From Ceratopteris richardii (lineage: Eukaryota; Streptophyta; Polypodiopsida; Polypodiales; Pteridaceae): a DNA stretch of 64,000 nt. This document shows, piece after piece, positions 1-13,440 of the stretch. A program made the position numbers and the translations under genes. The notes below the pieces were generated by a model. That model saw nothing but the letters and a program-made list of their open reading frames with translations, was not told where the DNA came from and searched no databases. Every line of letters starts with the position of its first letter. Position 1 is the stretch's first letter. The stretch is from contig CM035423.1 in the NCBI GenBank assembly GCA_020310875.1, positions 144,249,337 through 144,313,336 of the forward strand, read 5' to 3'.

Positions 1-1690
1 GTGGATTTGACACTACTTCAAAGTATATGTGAAGTATTCACAAGGTTAATGTACATGTGTATAAAGATCATCTCGTTTTAAACCTCCACTTCCCTTCATA
101 CTTCAAGCTTCAACCTTTTCTTCATTTATTCACTCCTAAGCTTCATGTAATCAATAATTGATGTTTTTCTTGCTCCAAAAGCTCCCCCTCAATCATCAAT
201 TGTGACTACTTGCATCTTCTTCATCCCTGCCATATCTTTAAATCTCTGCAATTTAGGCCCATCCAAGCTCTTTGTTAACATATCTGCAAGTTAACATATC
301 TGCAAGTTGATCTTTTGTAGACCCATATGCATCCTATCACTTTTCAGATTACTTGGTTTGGGTACTAAGTCCCAAGTCTCATTCTCAATGAGTGCATCAT
401 ACTCTTCATAGCTTTCTCCCAATTCTCCTTTCCTTTTGCCTCATCATATGTAGAAGGATCTTCATATGTTTTTAGCATCTATTCCTTAATTGAGAAGGAA
501 CATAAGCATAGGCTAAACAAACAAATACTTTTCAATGATCTAATGTAGTTCTCTTAACCCACCAAGCTTCATATGGTGTCATACCCTGTAAAGCTTTACG
601 TGGTAGACTATTAACCAAGTATGTGGCTATATTTATAGCCTCATCCCACAAATAGTTAGGGAAATTCTTTTCTTTCAACATGATAGTATTTAAATGTGCT
701 AAGCACTTCTAATTTATCTTTGATCACATAAATAGTGATCCACCTAGTAGCATCATCAACATAAATGACATAATATCTTGAACCATTTATGCTAAAGTCC
801 TTTGAAGGACCTCACACATTTGTATGCACCAATTCAAGTCTTTCTGAATACATGAAACCTTGTTTGTTATGTAATTGCTTATGAGCATAACCTAATTGAC
901 ATACTTCACATCTGTATGTCATGTGTTGACCTACAATATTAGGTAATTCAAGTACTCAACCATTGTTAATCATTTCTCTTATACCTTTTTCATTGAAGTG
1001 TCCAAGCCTTTTGTGGCAAAGATCTGACTCAGATATCTTTTGCTCTCCACATGTGAACAAGGCATGGCCAACATTACCTTGTACCTTCAATGTGAAAAGG
1101 CTTCCTTTTTTCTTTCCTGTGACAATTTGCGTATACCCTTGATTAGGGTATTCAACATAAACACCATCATTAGTGAACCTCCCTGCATATCCTTTTTCTA
1201 CAAATCAAATCCTATGATGTGAGGAAGGAAGTAATTCATTGCCATATAGATAATGCTCCTTGTTTGAGCATTCTTCTTCATCCAAATCTTCAAGTCTGAA
1301 AGCTCCTATTCGAACACTAGGATCTTTAAGTTCTGGCTTCTCTTCTTCTCCTATGATGTATCCCATCAGATCATTGCTAATAAGATGAGATTCCATCCTC
1401 ATAGACCAAATTGGATAGTTCTCTCTATCCAATTTCTCAATTTGGAGACTATCTCCCAGTCTGCTTCACAAAACTCACTCATTGACTCATGAAATGATTA
1501 AAATTTTCTATGAAACTTTGATAGAACATCCTCCTAATGTTTGTGCAACTATTCCAAGTGAAAGTTCTTCAAAAGAACTTACAAAACTTCAGCTTTACTT
1601 GAACAAGTAAACCTATGTCTGAAACAAGATTTCTCTACAAGCGATTTTCACATATGCATTGATAGAACCTGCTTTGATACCATTGATGGA
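1..1690 (-). mobile_element. Ty1/copia fragment (gag start, pre-integrase and integrase parts)
   Basis: On the reverse strand this reads, from about 1,690 down to 1, as a primer-binding site complementary to initiator Met tRNA (TGGTATCAAAGC, near 1,665-1,685), a gag start (IWSMRMESHLISNDLMGYII-type text near 1,430-1,300), and then pre-integrase and integrase sections (about 1,140-330, including a YLVNSLPRKAL-type stretch). The middle of gag and the protease are absent, and the element runs off the window edge. It is broken at several places and looks old. The family differs from the copia elements at 10, 24-29 and 38.8-40.2 kb. Assignment to copia rests on the order and wording of these domains; no LTR was recognised beside the primer site. 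Confidence 0.75.
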
Positions 1691-1739
1691 TATGATTAAT
1701 CTCCAAAAGACAAGATATACTTGAATTTAGAACACCTTT

Positions 1740-3190
1740 ATATCAAGTATAACTCAAAACCTCGTTCAATTTCTTCATTGTAAAATTTGGCATCAAATTG
1801 TTGCCAGAGCCTCCATCTACAATAGCATCTACCAAAGCTTCATCTTTTATGGAAACTGGTAGCCTTGAACTTTGATAGTCTATCAAGGGTGCAAGAGGAA
1901 AATCTACCATAAAGCCATCTATAGTTGGTGTCCGACATAGGTAGGTAGACTATATGAGCTTAAGTAAGTCGCTTCTCATCTTTGAGTCCATTTTTATGAG
2001 TTGAAAGAGACAAACCTTATGGTGAATCCATTTCATCTTCAATATTTATCACTTTTGTGTCTTTCTGAGAGCTTGTAGGTTGGTCATTCAATGAAGTCTT
2101 TACCATGTCATAGCCCTCTTCAATGGCCATTCGATCCTTCAAATCAACCTTCTTTTCTTCTTCTCTTTCCTTGAGTCCATGTTCTTCCTCCATGGGGGTT
2201 GCCATCACTTGTTTGGCTCTAGTTATCATGGGTGTTGTGGATGATGAAACAACATAAGATTGGGGATTCATACCTTCGATTGGTGGGAAATCATGTGGAT
2301 TGAAGCAAGGTGATTTCTTGGGCAATCTTTGTTATAATTATCTTTAGCATATTGAAAATGTTGACATGAAGGTGTGTTCTCTAGAAAGGAGCACCTATTC
2401 TACATATGACCATCTTCTCCACAATGGTAGCACATTAACGTTCTATTACACCTTGGCTAATTTGGACAATTTTCCTCTCTATTATGCACATTGGAAGAAG
2501 TACTGGCATAGAAAGAATCAAGAACTAAAATGTTATCTCTCTACTGTGATCCCTTGAGGTAGTACTAGTCCATTGACTTAGGGCCACCTTTGGCACAAAA
2601 CAGGCAGTTTACCTTGTTAGGAAAATTCATATTGGAGTGTCCACTATGATTGCATACAATACACCAAACCTCCCTATGTACATCTTGTGTGGTATGCAAT
2701 TCTTCCATTTCACGACGAAGTTGAGCCACTTCATCATCATTGTGGCACGGGGACAGTGGCATGAACTTCTCCTCATGTTGACTTTGTTGCATTTTTAATG
2801 CTTCCAACTCCCTCCTCATTTGCTCAATAGGTCTGGGTGTGTGCATAGTTTTTTTTAGTACCTCCCTCAAAATGTAGCCTAGCTTCCTCTATGCGAGAAG
2901 TAGCATAGAGGTAGGATAAGAAGAATTTACCCCATGCTATTCAGATGAATAAACATTTGCATGCATGACTAATTCCTCATTTCCCATTGAAAAGGTGAGT
3001 TAAGATAATCATTATCATCCTCTAGATACATGAATTTTCATCTCCTTCTCTGATCATATTGATCATGCCTTTGGACCAATTCCACAAGGTGAGCTTCAGA
3101 CACCCATAAAATTTGGCTAGATGATTCATCTTTAGTCTTGGAAGACAAATCTACTGCTCCATGTGAATCTTGTTTAGATGATTTTTTTGT
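1740..3190 (-). mobile_element. Ty3/gypsy gag-protease fragment
   Basis: Reverse-strand reading frames at 2,870-2,565 and 2,325-2,017 carry a coiled, Glu/Gln-rich gag segment (RRELEALKMQQSQHEE), a zinc-knuckle-like Cys/His stretch, and an acidic linker. They are followed near 1,870-1,770 by a protease-like IVDGGSGNNLMP text. A sister copy lies on the forward strand at 22.04-23.96 kb with the same order and similar wording, which is the main support for the call. No reverse transcriptase, integrase or clear LTR is attached. It is a broken, old fragment with many breaks. Confidence 0.65.
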
Positions 3191-4224
3191 GCGAGCATAG
3201 GACAAAAAAGAAATGATGAATTAGATTGGAAGGCAAATCACATAGGGAGCATAGAAGCTAGATGAATTCTAAAGGTGAATGGGTGCATAGAGCTTTGACG
3301 AATTCAAAAGGAAACTTTATAGAAACATGCACAACAAATTCATGTAGGTATGAAAAGATGTTGGGTACCATGTGTTTTTTCTTGGATGACTTTACATGCT
3401 CAGAAAATATCGAGGCATTTTCAATAGCATGGAAATATTTTATCCACCCCATCAGGGTTCAAACCCTAGCATGTACACTTTATGGATTCCACGACAAACT
3501 TGGTGAATGCATTCCTTTTGCTTGCTATCGAATTTTAGTAGTCAAGTTGCCGTGCTATCGAATTTTGGCAAATGGTCAGAATTGCCTTGCTATCCAATTT
3601 CGATAGATGGTCATTTTTAATCTTTTATCGCGTTAAGCGCTTTTTTTCTCTTTTCATTACAATGTTATGCTTACCATGGACCTTGTCATGTGTACCCAGG
3701 ATGGGTGAATTGAGATATGTAATCTTTGCTTTGCCTACTTAGACTTTGAGGGATAGTGAAGCTAGTGAATTTGAGGCCAATAGAGGGAAAATCCTAGAAT
3801 TTTGGAGTTGCAGGACGAATTATAGGAGTTTTGGTGCAATTTTTGATGGTGAGTATTATTTGGGAATATCTTGAGATAAATCGTGGATGAATTTCAGACA
3901 TATCTAGGATGAATTTTAAGAGGGGATGAATATGCATGAGCTTTTGGAAGAGATGATACAGGGATAAACTTGCTATCCTACATGAATTTTGGGCAGACAA
4001 GATAGGAGCAATTAGGGGAGGCAAATAGGGAAGATGTCATGTCCATTTGAGGGGAAATTTCTTGATTATTAGTTTAGATTAATTTTTGAGTGCTCCTTCA
4101 GACAAATTTCCAAGGCAAATTGATATCCTTAGATGACATCATATACTTGTGAGACGATTTCTCAATTGGATAAATTTGGCTAAATCTTGGTTAGACAAAT
4201 TTTATCAAATACGAGACTAAGAAG
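3190..4224. other. No gene recognised; possible untranslated leader of the gypsy fragment
   Basis: I see no convincing coding region here. The stretch lies just upstream (reverse strand) of the gypsy gag fragment and has short repeated words such as GAATTC-containing runs, also seen upstream of the sister copy at 20-22 kb. That makes an LTR or leader remnant plausible, but this is inference. Confidence 0.3.
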
Positions 4225-4240
4225 TTTTGCAAGAGTACAT

Positions 4241-4291
<51 letters not shown>

Positions 4292-4301
4292 GAGAGAGAG
4301 A
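4225..4301. repeat. (GA)n microsatellite
   Basis: A nearly uninterrupted GA run with a few interruptions. It lies immediately upstream of the compact LTR element. Confidence 0.9.
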
Positions 4302-4459
4302 TCAAAATGTCCACGACTCATTACACAACAAGGAGCTTGCTATAAAGTAAAGTGTATGATCTTAGTGTCGGATTAGTCGGACAAACCTCAAATCAGATGT
4401 TTGACTACTCATAGCTATTGCTAAAGATCTTGAGATAAGACTTAATAATAGGTTCAAAT

Positions 4460-4525
4460 AATCCACTTAGCTTAATGGTTAAGTCTCAAGATTGGAGAGA
4501 AGGAGGTCTTGGGTTTAACCCCGAA
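4460..4525 (+). other. tRNA-like segment inside the 5' LTR
   Basis: TAGCTTAATGGTTAAG (4,468-4,483) matches the RNA polymerase III A-box pattern, and GGGTTTAACCCC (4,511-4,522) resembles a B box. The spacing of about 40 bp is like that in a tRNA. It does not fold as a full tRNA. The same pair recurs in the 3' LTR at 5,293 and 5,338. Confidence 0.5.
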
Positions 4526-4812
4526 TGGCAGAATAGGGATAGGTTTTCCTAAAGAGTTATAGAGCCTTCTAACACAAGTTAACTTGAGTTAACTTGAGTC
4601 AAGAGAGACTTAACTCGAGTGGCAAGTACACCTATCATGAGACGACTCTAGTGAAAGGTGTTAAAGCTATGGTGAAGATCAGACATGCATATGTGGATCT
4701 TAGTTAATCTAGTCATCCTTGTTGATTAGAGAAGCTTTATGTAGATGCATGAGGTTGGAAGGAGATTCATCTCTCTAGCAAGTGGTGGTCCTAATAATGT
4801 AGTTCTTTGTAG

Positions 4813-4826
4813 TGGTATCATAGAAC
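4813..4826 (+). promoter_or_regulatory. Primer-binding-site-like motif
   Basis: TGGTATCATAGAAC differs little from the initiator-Met tRNA complement TGGTATCAGAGC used by plant LTR elements. Its position immediately after the first long repeat supports reading that repeat as a 5' LTR. Confidence 0.55.
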
Positions 4827-5287
4827 ATTGAGAAAATATTGAATTGGTATGGAATATTTTTTGATCCACCCTTATTATTCATTCCCTATTTTGCACCATT
4901 CTTAGTTATCCAATGCAGCTAGATGGTGTTTTGAATCATCTGGGCAAGGATAGATAGTAGAATTCACTCTATTCATTTGGAATACGAGGTGAATCCCCCC
5001 TCGGAAATGAAAACATATTCTTCTAGGTTAGAACATGAGAATTGAGGATATCCATGTAGTTTATTATATATAGCTCTATTTTTGAGGATGAAAATTTTTC
5101 CCAACGGGAGAAGAATGTTATAATTATGGCCTATGATTTGGATGATGGATGGATTGAACTATAGTTGAAATGTCTGATTAGTTCAATGTCGGATCCATCT
5201 AGACATTGTTTGATCACTCATATGTATGGCCAAGGATCACGGATACTAGATTAAGTATAAGTTCATATGCTCTCTCAAACAAGTAAT

Positions 5288-5350
5288 CCACTTAGCTTAG
5301 TGGTTAAGTCTCACGGTTGTGAAGGAGAAGGTCTTGCGTTCAACCCCCAT
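5288..5350 (+). other. tRNA-like segment inside the 3' LTR
   Basis: TAGCTTAGTGGTTAAG (5,293-5,308) fits the A-box consensus TRGCNNAGYGG, and GTTCAACCC (5,338-5,346) fits the B-box consensus GWTCRANNC. This copy keeps the boxes better than the one at 4,468. Either the LTR captured tRNA-derived (SINE) sequence or the boxes arose within it. Confidence 0.5.
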
Positions 5351-6387
5351 GGGGAGCATGGGGAGAAAGTTTTTGCCGAAAGATCTCTAAAGTCTCTTAA
5401 GTCAAGTTAGTGTAAGTTAACTTGAGAGAGACTTAACTAGAGTGATGAGTACACTTAGGACTAGTGGACTTTAGTGGAAGATGCTAAAATAGTGGTGAAG
5501 ATTGCACATGCATATGTGAAGTTCAATTAATCTAGTGATCCTTGTTGATTCAAGAAGCTATATATAAAACCATAAGGTTTTATATATAGCACATGGTGAT
5601 CCTACTAATCTAGTTCATTACAAAGCCATCTCTATAGCACATGGTGATCCTACTAATCTAGTTCATTACAAAATATATACACCGTGAAACAAAAAGAAAA
5701 AGCAGAGGACAACAATGCGAGCACAAAAATAACTAAGGGGAAAGAGAAAAACAAGGAAACCCGAGGAAGAGAAGGCAAACGAAGAATGGAAAACAAATGA
5801 AACAAAAATGGAGAAGGCAAACAAAGGTGGAGAAAGCAAACAAAGGGCGGAAACTGAAGGAATTAGATAGGAGGACAAAAAAAACTAGTACAAGAGATGC
5901 CTCCAAAATCTTGCAATGCGCAAAAGCTTTCAAAAGGTACGAAAGACTCGAATTCTTTGTAACGTTGAAGGAGAATGTGAACGTTTCCAAAGTGATGATG
6001 TATAGAATAGTTGTCATGACAAGAGCTCGCGAATTGAACAAATGCAAAAGGTCGCAGATTGATTAGCTTAGCGGATGGTGGATAGACGAAAAGCAAAAAG
6101 CTCGAGATTGACGAATCGATCAAAGGCAAAACGTTGGCGAACAAAAAAACGCAAACCTCCGATAACAAAAATGTCTCGAAATTTTTCTGGAAGGCAACGC
6201 GATACTCGTCACTCCTCAAGCTCGAGACAAAGACATCAAAACTACGTCGACGTCGTGTGTTTTCATGTCACTTGCATGATTTTTTGGTCATCACCCATAG
6301 CAAATTCCAATAGCAGATTTAACGAACCTTTCACGCCGACGAGAAACTCCAAAGAGGCCAGTGCAATTACACATAGGCGCGCGCGCA

Positions 6388-6400
6388 CATATATATATAT

Positions 6401-6431
<31 letters not shown>

Positions 6432-6460
6432 GAGAGAGATAGAGAGAGAGAGAGAGAGAC
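6388..6460. repeat. (TA)n followed by (GA)n
   Basis: A compound dinucleotide tract with one AAA interruption in the TA part. Confidence 0.9.
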
Positions 6461-6508
6461 CTTGCTACCGAACAGCACCGTTGCTGCGCACTCATCGACT
6501 TGTGCTCT

Positions 6509-6570
6509 AGATGGGCTTAGCTATTTGTAACGTCTCAAGCTTGAGACCACTAGAATAGATAAGCCCATCT
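6509..6570. repeat. 62-bp inverted repeat with a palindromic core
   Basis: Arms AGATGGGCTTAGCTATT (6,509-6,525) and AATAGATAAGCCCATCT (6,554-6,570) pair with one mismatch. Between them sits the perfect 16-bp palindrome GTCTCAAGCTTGAGAC (6,532-6,547). The structure could form a cruciform or an RNA hairpin. Its role is unknown. Confidence 0.85.
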
Positions 6571-6876
6571 GCGCGCTTGCCTCAAGCTTGCGCACGTCCA
6601 CATGGTGACAACCTCACACACGACATATATTCAGCTGTGTCAACTGAAGAACAACAGCATGTGTAAGTATTCCGTTGTTGCTTCATTTTAAGAGAAAACA
6701 GACTTCTGTAAAGGTACAAGTCAGGTCTGTAAAGCGAAAACAGATGCAAGTTCTAAGAGCTTCATTTTTGAGACTCCAACCTCATCACATACGTCCTCCA
6801 GCAACGATTTTAATAGATGCTAAGTGTCAACAGTTTTGTGCGTGGGATTTGGAGGTTCACAGATCGCAAGACGTCA

Positions 6877-7530
6877 CGTGATCGAATCTTCGCGTACTCA
6901 TTCGACAGGCTGCCTTTTGATGAGTTAACTCACGTATGCTTCACTGGGAATACAATAAGAGAAGAGAGTTCCAACTTCCACTCTTTATCTACTCGCACAT
7001 AAAGTGAAAGAAGGCAAATTTGATGTATAAGAATTGATTGAAGTGAGGAAAAAAGCTGAAAAGAAAACAAATATGCAATTTATTTTTCAGTTACATTGAA
7101 TGTACCTGGAAACGGAATAGATGGAAGGGAAAGAGTATTTTGTACCATAATGTGCAAAAGAGTATTTTGTACCATCAATGTGCACAAGAATATTTGTACC
7201 ACCATGGCATATAAAGTGGGCCTTCCAAGTTGATCATAACTATCAAATATCATAACTTTTTGCAAATGACTTTTTTCTTTTCAAACTACAATGAATGGAA
7301 GCTGTGAACGTCATGGAGGAGAGCGCCTGAGTTCAAGTTCCACTGAATTGACATGTTCACTCTTCGAGCATATCCAAATGTATGGGTGCCTCTACCTTAT
7401 GAGGTCGGGTATGTGTACTTTTCTACATGGCATTTTAATTTATGCACTCATCTACAAAGAACACAAAAACAAAAGAAAGAAATCTACCTTTCCAACTATG
7501 CAATCCTTCAAGAGATTACATACATAGATC
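6877..7530 (+). repeat. Diverged direct duplication, copy 1
   Basis: Matches 9,069-9,700 in the same orientation over its whole length. Shared anchors include GAGTTAACTCACGTATGCTT, GGAAACGGAATAGATGGAA and CCTTTCCAACTATGCAATCC. The copies differ by many substitutions and small indels (very roughly 20 percent by eye). No reading frame is conserved between them, so this looks like duplicated noncoding or transposon-derived sequence rather than a gene pair. No terminal repeats were found. Confidence 0.8.
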
Positions 7531-9068
7531 CGCTATTATCAGGATCTTGCTCATGCACAAAATAGACACGCCAGGAGACGAGATAGAACACAATATTGGG
7601 TGCAATCTTCCCCCATGCACTCTGTTTTGACAGTCCAGAGAATGCATGTATTTATAGGAATTTTTTATTATGTTGAAATAGTGGTTACATGAGAGTGGCT
7701 TCAAAAAGCACACATGAAAGTAAAAGTTGGTAACTTTTGCAAAAAGCCTTTGCTTTTAATATCAGAAATTGCAGTCTACAATGATCCTTTCTTTACTAAT
7801 TGTTTCTAAAAATAGTGCCATCTATGTAGGTTTATTTACGGACTATATAAATTATAAATCAGATTATCGATATCCATCCTTTCATGCCCACACGAGTTAC
7901 CTTCAGCTATTATATCAAATACACCAAAACACATTAATACATTAATAAATTAACACTCGAACAATTCCTTGTTCAACACATTCTATAATTCATAACCTGC
8001 TCCGTAGTTCAAAAACCAACTGATCTCAGTTGATAAAATAAAAATAAACATGAATGGCCAGTCACATGTTCCATCATTGAATGAAAATAAGCATGTTCCA
8101 TGTAAAAACACATGCATGGAAATATTCATGGAAGAGTAACATTAATGTGTTTGTGTATGATATGCAAAAATTAAGTAGTCATAATGGTGTTAATTGTGTT
8201 TTATGTATCCATTGACATTCTTCAATATAGTGATTTTTGTAATTAACTAAATATTGATGATATTGAGTACATGTGCATGTAGTAGTAATATCATGATCAA
8301 TTATTTTCTTAAGAACTAACAATGAGGCTGAAAAGCAGTTACGAAACCTCAGAATAATGTATACAAAGGAAGTTATATTACTTACTTCTTGATGTATACC
8401 AAGCTGATGTGACTGAATTAGGTGGTAGATACCTCCCTTAGCAACGAATATTGATGGATGGAGCCAATATTTTCCTAGTGAGGCATGTGGCGGATGTATC
8501 CAAATGTACATAAACTAGAAAAATATGAATCAAATCTTGTGTGTCATGCATGTTATGGGTTGTGAATACAGACCATTCAGATCACGATTGGCAATCCATA
8601 GATTGATAAAAAATTCTCTAACAATAGAAAGTTGAATATATATTTTTTTTAATGGCATCTGCATACAAAGCAAAGTTTCGCACACATAAAAATAAATAAT
8701 AGTTTTCGAACTATAGTATACTTACAAAATTGAGGTGAATAGCATGGCAATATGCTATGACTTACTCGATTAAAAGATTGATTGTTCTTCTACTGCATTT
8801 CTTTGTTGACATTGCTTCATTGATTTATCAATTTTGCTAGAGACCTTTCAATTTAAAGGCCTTTCTCAGTCTCTTTAGAGGCCTTTCACTTTTCTTCTCA
8901 TATCGAAATGAGCTGAATGTGTTAAAAGCATTGCGAGGTCCTCCAAATGTACGTATGTTGTCCATCAAAAATCACATCTACTAGCTTTTGTCTAGCAGGA
9001 GAGACAAACATAGTGTTAAGAAGAGATAAATAAATAAATAAATAAACGAATAGATAATCAAGGATGCT
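7531..9068. other. No gene recognised
   Basis: AT-rich spacer between the two duplication copies. A 110-codon reverse-strand frame at 8,511-8,179 has no motif I recognise and is probably chance. A (TAAA)n-like run lies near 9,028-9,052. Confidence 0.4.
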
Positions 9069-9700
9069 CATGTGATCGATTCTTGGCATACTTCATGCCA
9101 CAACTCATTCAACAATATCACGTGTACAAGCAGAAACGGAAAGCGAAAGGCTGCCTTTTCACGAGTTAACTCACGTATGCTTCACTGGGAAAACAATAAG
9201 AGAAGAGAGTATAAAGTGAAAGAAGGCAATTTTGATGTATATGAAATGATTGAAGTGCCGAAAAGAAGTTACATTTAATCCAAATGGAAACGGAATAGAT
9301 GGAAAGGAACGGGGAGGGCCGGTACTTTCTCATTCACTCTGTAACATCATGTGCACAAGAATATTTCCATTCATTTGTTCTTGTGAGTACATTTTCTATG
9401 CCACCATGGAATGTGAAGTGGGCTTTACAAGTTGATGTAACTATCAAAGGACATGACTTTTTGCAAATGATCTTTTTTTTTACTAAAATGAATGAAAGTT
9501 GTGAATGTCATGGATTAGAGTGGCTAAGTTCAAGTCCCACTCAATGGACATCCAAATGTATGCGCGCCTCAACCTTACGAGGTCGGACATGTGTGTCTTT
9601 CTACATGACATTTTAAGTTATGCATTCATCTGCGAAAAGACAAAAAAAAGCCTACCTTTCCAACTATGCAATCCTTCAGGAGATCACATACATAGTTACA
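9069..9700 (+). repeat. Diverged direct duplication, copy 2
   Basis: Partner of 6,877-7,530. It diverges from copy 1 just before the (TA)n tract at 9,796. Confidence 0.8.
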
Positions 9701-9789
9701 CACCCTATTACATACATACATGCAATAGTCAATCATCATACAAAAATCTTTGTAATATATACATGTACATACATATCTTACACACACGC

Positions 9790-9895
<106 letters not shown>

Positions 9896-10042
9896 TGGCC
9901 TATACACACGGCTAATGCAAAAATATGATGGTTTGTCAATAATAAATAAAAAAAGTCTATGCGGTTTTGAGCGACATCAATTTGAATTTATGCTATGAGA
10001 TTAAGAAACATTATTATGTTCACTAATGAAACATTATTATGT

Positions 10043-11852
10043 TCATTATTAGAGCGGGTTGCTACTTCATCTTGGGCATCCTCAACAACCTTGCAGTCAC
10101 GGTCTCATAATTGCATGAGAATTGGTGAACATACTCAAGGTGATTAAGAGTTTGAAACAACTTTGCTATGTGATGTTGAAATTTTCATTTGTCCTCCGAA
10201 TGCGTTACCACACTGCCTATGCACGAAATTTCATCCTTTTGTGCCAAATATATATATAGGCTCTGGTTCACCAATGCAAGTGCATCAAAGTATGCTACAT
10301 ATTTAGTAGAGCTTAATAAGGTGTTACTACTGAACTTTTTGAGATACAATCTTTTCTTTTTGCATCAAGGTATTTTAATCAATAAATGGCTCAAAGCAAT
10401 GATGTATCCTGTATGTTGGTTGTTGAGGAGAGGTTGGATGGTACCAATTACCCTTTATGGGTATATATGATGCATCATGTATTGGTGGAAAAAGGAATGT
10501 GGAATATTGTTTAGGATATTGAAAAATGATGTACTACATTTCCAAATATAGTTATTGAAGATGATGCACATAGCATTGAAGATGACGATCTTCAAATTCC
10601 TGTTTGTGCTATCATTCCTACCAAATCTATTGAAGAGTAACTTTGATGACATAGTTGAGATGCTCAACCACATGCATTGATAGCTTTGCCTGTTAAGTGT
10701 GCCATTATACCTCATATTGCTCATGAGAAATAGGAAAGGGTTTTTGGGATACACTTAGCATTTTATATTAGGCAAGAAATAAGGCTCATGATGCGTACCT
10801 CCGAAAATAGTTGGAGAGTGAGCATATGAATGAAGGAGATTCTATTGAAATATTTTGACAAAGATAAAAGATTTGAAAGAGTAGTTGATTTTTGCAAATG
10901 ACTTCTTGCTAGATAGCTCACTTGTGGAGACCTTTCTTAATGGTCTTCCTGATTCATATCAAAGTTATGCTTTTACTCTTTGATTGATGATGAAAGGAAA
11001 TCCAAATGCATTAACATTACAGGAGTTAGTCTCTATTTTATTGCATGAAGATTAGCCTAGATAGAAGGCGTCCATTATGCGTGTTGCATATCAAGATTTC
11101 CTTGCTAGTCAGAAGGGCAAAGGTAAATGGATCTCATATACTACTAAGTAGAAGCCTGCTAACTCTGCACATTCAAAAAGGGAAGGCAAAGATGAAAAGA
11201 AAATAGAAAAGAAAAAAAAAATTATGCAAATTTTGTAAAGGAAGTGATCACATCATAAAGAATTGTTGAAAACTAGCTACAAAAGAGGCAAAGAAGAAAG
11301 AGGTTGGAATGGTTGTTGTAGAGGTCCCTACACCTAAAGTAGAGTTTTCTAATCTTGTGCAGAATGAAGAATGGTCATCTACTAGTATTTGCAGCTATGA
11401 CACATCTTCTCATGAGTAGTGTATGTCTACATTAAACTCAACTTTTTTGGTATTTTGACAGTGGGGCAACCAAACATATTGCCTCATACACTGTCACATG
11501 CACTAACAACTCCTCTTATCCTATAATGGGAGTTGCTAAGATCATTCTGACTATTGTTGATGGTAGTTCTTTCACATTGTCAGATGTTTTGTTTGTGCTC
11601 GGGATCAAGAAAAATCTATTATGAGTTTCATCATTAGCCAAGATCGACTTGGTTGTCAAATTTGTTGATAAAAGATGTATAGTTCATGGTCTGTCAAATG
11701 GTGATGTCATTATTGCTTCTCTCATTTTATGTCATGGGCTATATAAGCTCATAAAGACTATGCAGAACCTGTCAATGATTGAACAACATGTGCAGTCTAA
11801 GATTCTCCGACTATCTGAGATGCAAATCTTTGGCATTATGTATAACTTAGGA
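10043..11852 (+). mobile_element. Ty1/copia fragment (gag to pre-integrase)
   Basis: It starts in a leader matching that of the copia element at 24,274 (GGTTGCTACTTCATCT). It continues with a worn gag, a zinc knuckle (CKFCKGSDHIIKNC, near 11,228), a protease-like DSGATKHIAS text (near 11,460), and a pre-integrase LWHY stretch just before the CACTA insertion. It belongs to the same family as 24,043-29,285 and 38,816-40,250. No LTR is present on either side. It is a heavily broken, old fragment with ten or more breaks. Confidence 0.7.
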
Positions 11853-12100
11853 CACTACAACATATCAGGCGTATACCGAGGCTTCTATCGAGGAAAATGA
11901 AGGGGCGCGATTTTGCCCCGACATCGGTGTAAGGGTCGGTGTAGGCATCGGAACCAAAGCGTCAGTATAAGCATCGGTATATGCACCGGTATAAGCATCG
12001 GTATAAACTATGGTATGCCCCTGGGCAAAATAGTCCTTATAAGCATCGGTATGTGCCTGGGGATACCGTCGCCTATACCGACGACCATATCTGCAAATTT
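11853..12100 (+). repeat. Left terminal and subterminal repeat region of the CACTA element
   Basis: Terminal CACTACAACATATCAGG, then at least eight copies of a CATCGGTATA-like word in both orientations, spaced by 10-40 bp. Confidence 0.85.
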
Positions 12101-12429
12101 TTTTTGGGCAAAGTGTGTTGTCTCTTGCTACAACAACATTCCCATGTTGTTGCATAGCAAAAGACAATCCACTTTGCCCATGAAAAACCCAAGTACATGT
12201 GACATGTATGACAGGCAACAAAAAAATGATTTGATAAAGCAAAACATACTATCAACTACAAAAGACATGAGCAAAATGAATCATGAATCATGTACAAAGA
12301 AATGGGACACATTGACATGATATTTATAAACCACAACTAGAACACATGTATATGTGTTTCTGCCTATGTATATACATGTGTATGTGTATATGTATTATGT
12401 GTGTATATTTGTATATGTGTAAGTATTTA

Positions 12430-13439
<1,010 letters not shown>

Positions 13440-13440
<1 letters not shown>

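Larger units (their letters stand above)
4309..5670 (+). mobile_element. Compact non-autonomous LTR element (TRIM-like)
   Basis: Two diverged copies of a roughly 500-550-bp sequence (about 4,309-4,811 and 5,116-5,670) flank only about 300 bp. Directly after the first copy is TGGTATCATAGAAC (4,813-4,826), resembling an initiator-Met tRNA primer site. Directly before the second is a GAGGATGAAAA stretch and a purine-rich run ending at 5,115, followed by TGTTATAATT, as at gypsy-type 3' ends. The internal part has no coding capacity, so the element would depend on proteins from elsewhere. The LTRs look only about three-quarters identical by eye, so it is old. The last 36 bp or so of the 3' LTR are duplicated. 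The exact 5' boundary is uncertain because of the adjacent GA run. Confidence 0.6.
5671..6876. other. No gene recognised; microsatellites and a hairpin
   Basis: Forward-strand frames at 5,797-6,066 and 6,075-6,530 are Lys/Arg-rich and match nothing I know. The second runs into (TA)n at 6,388-6,430 and (GA)n at 6,431-6,460, so it is probably not a gene. Base composition is more GC-rich than the flanks around 6,080-6,260 and 6,480-6,600. The hairpin at 6,509-6,570 is listed separately. Confidence 0.4.

Noticed and set aside
5288-5350. Functional tRNA gene
   Set aside because: A and B boxes are present but the acceptor, anticodon and T stems do not pair as in a tRNA.
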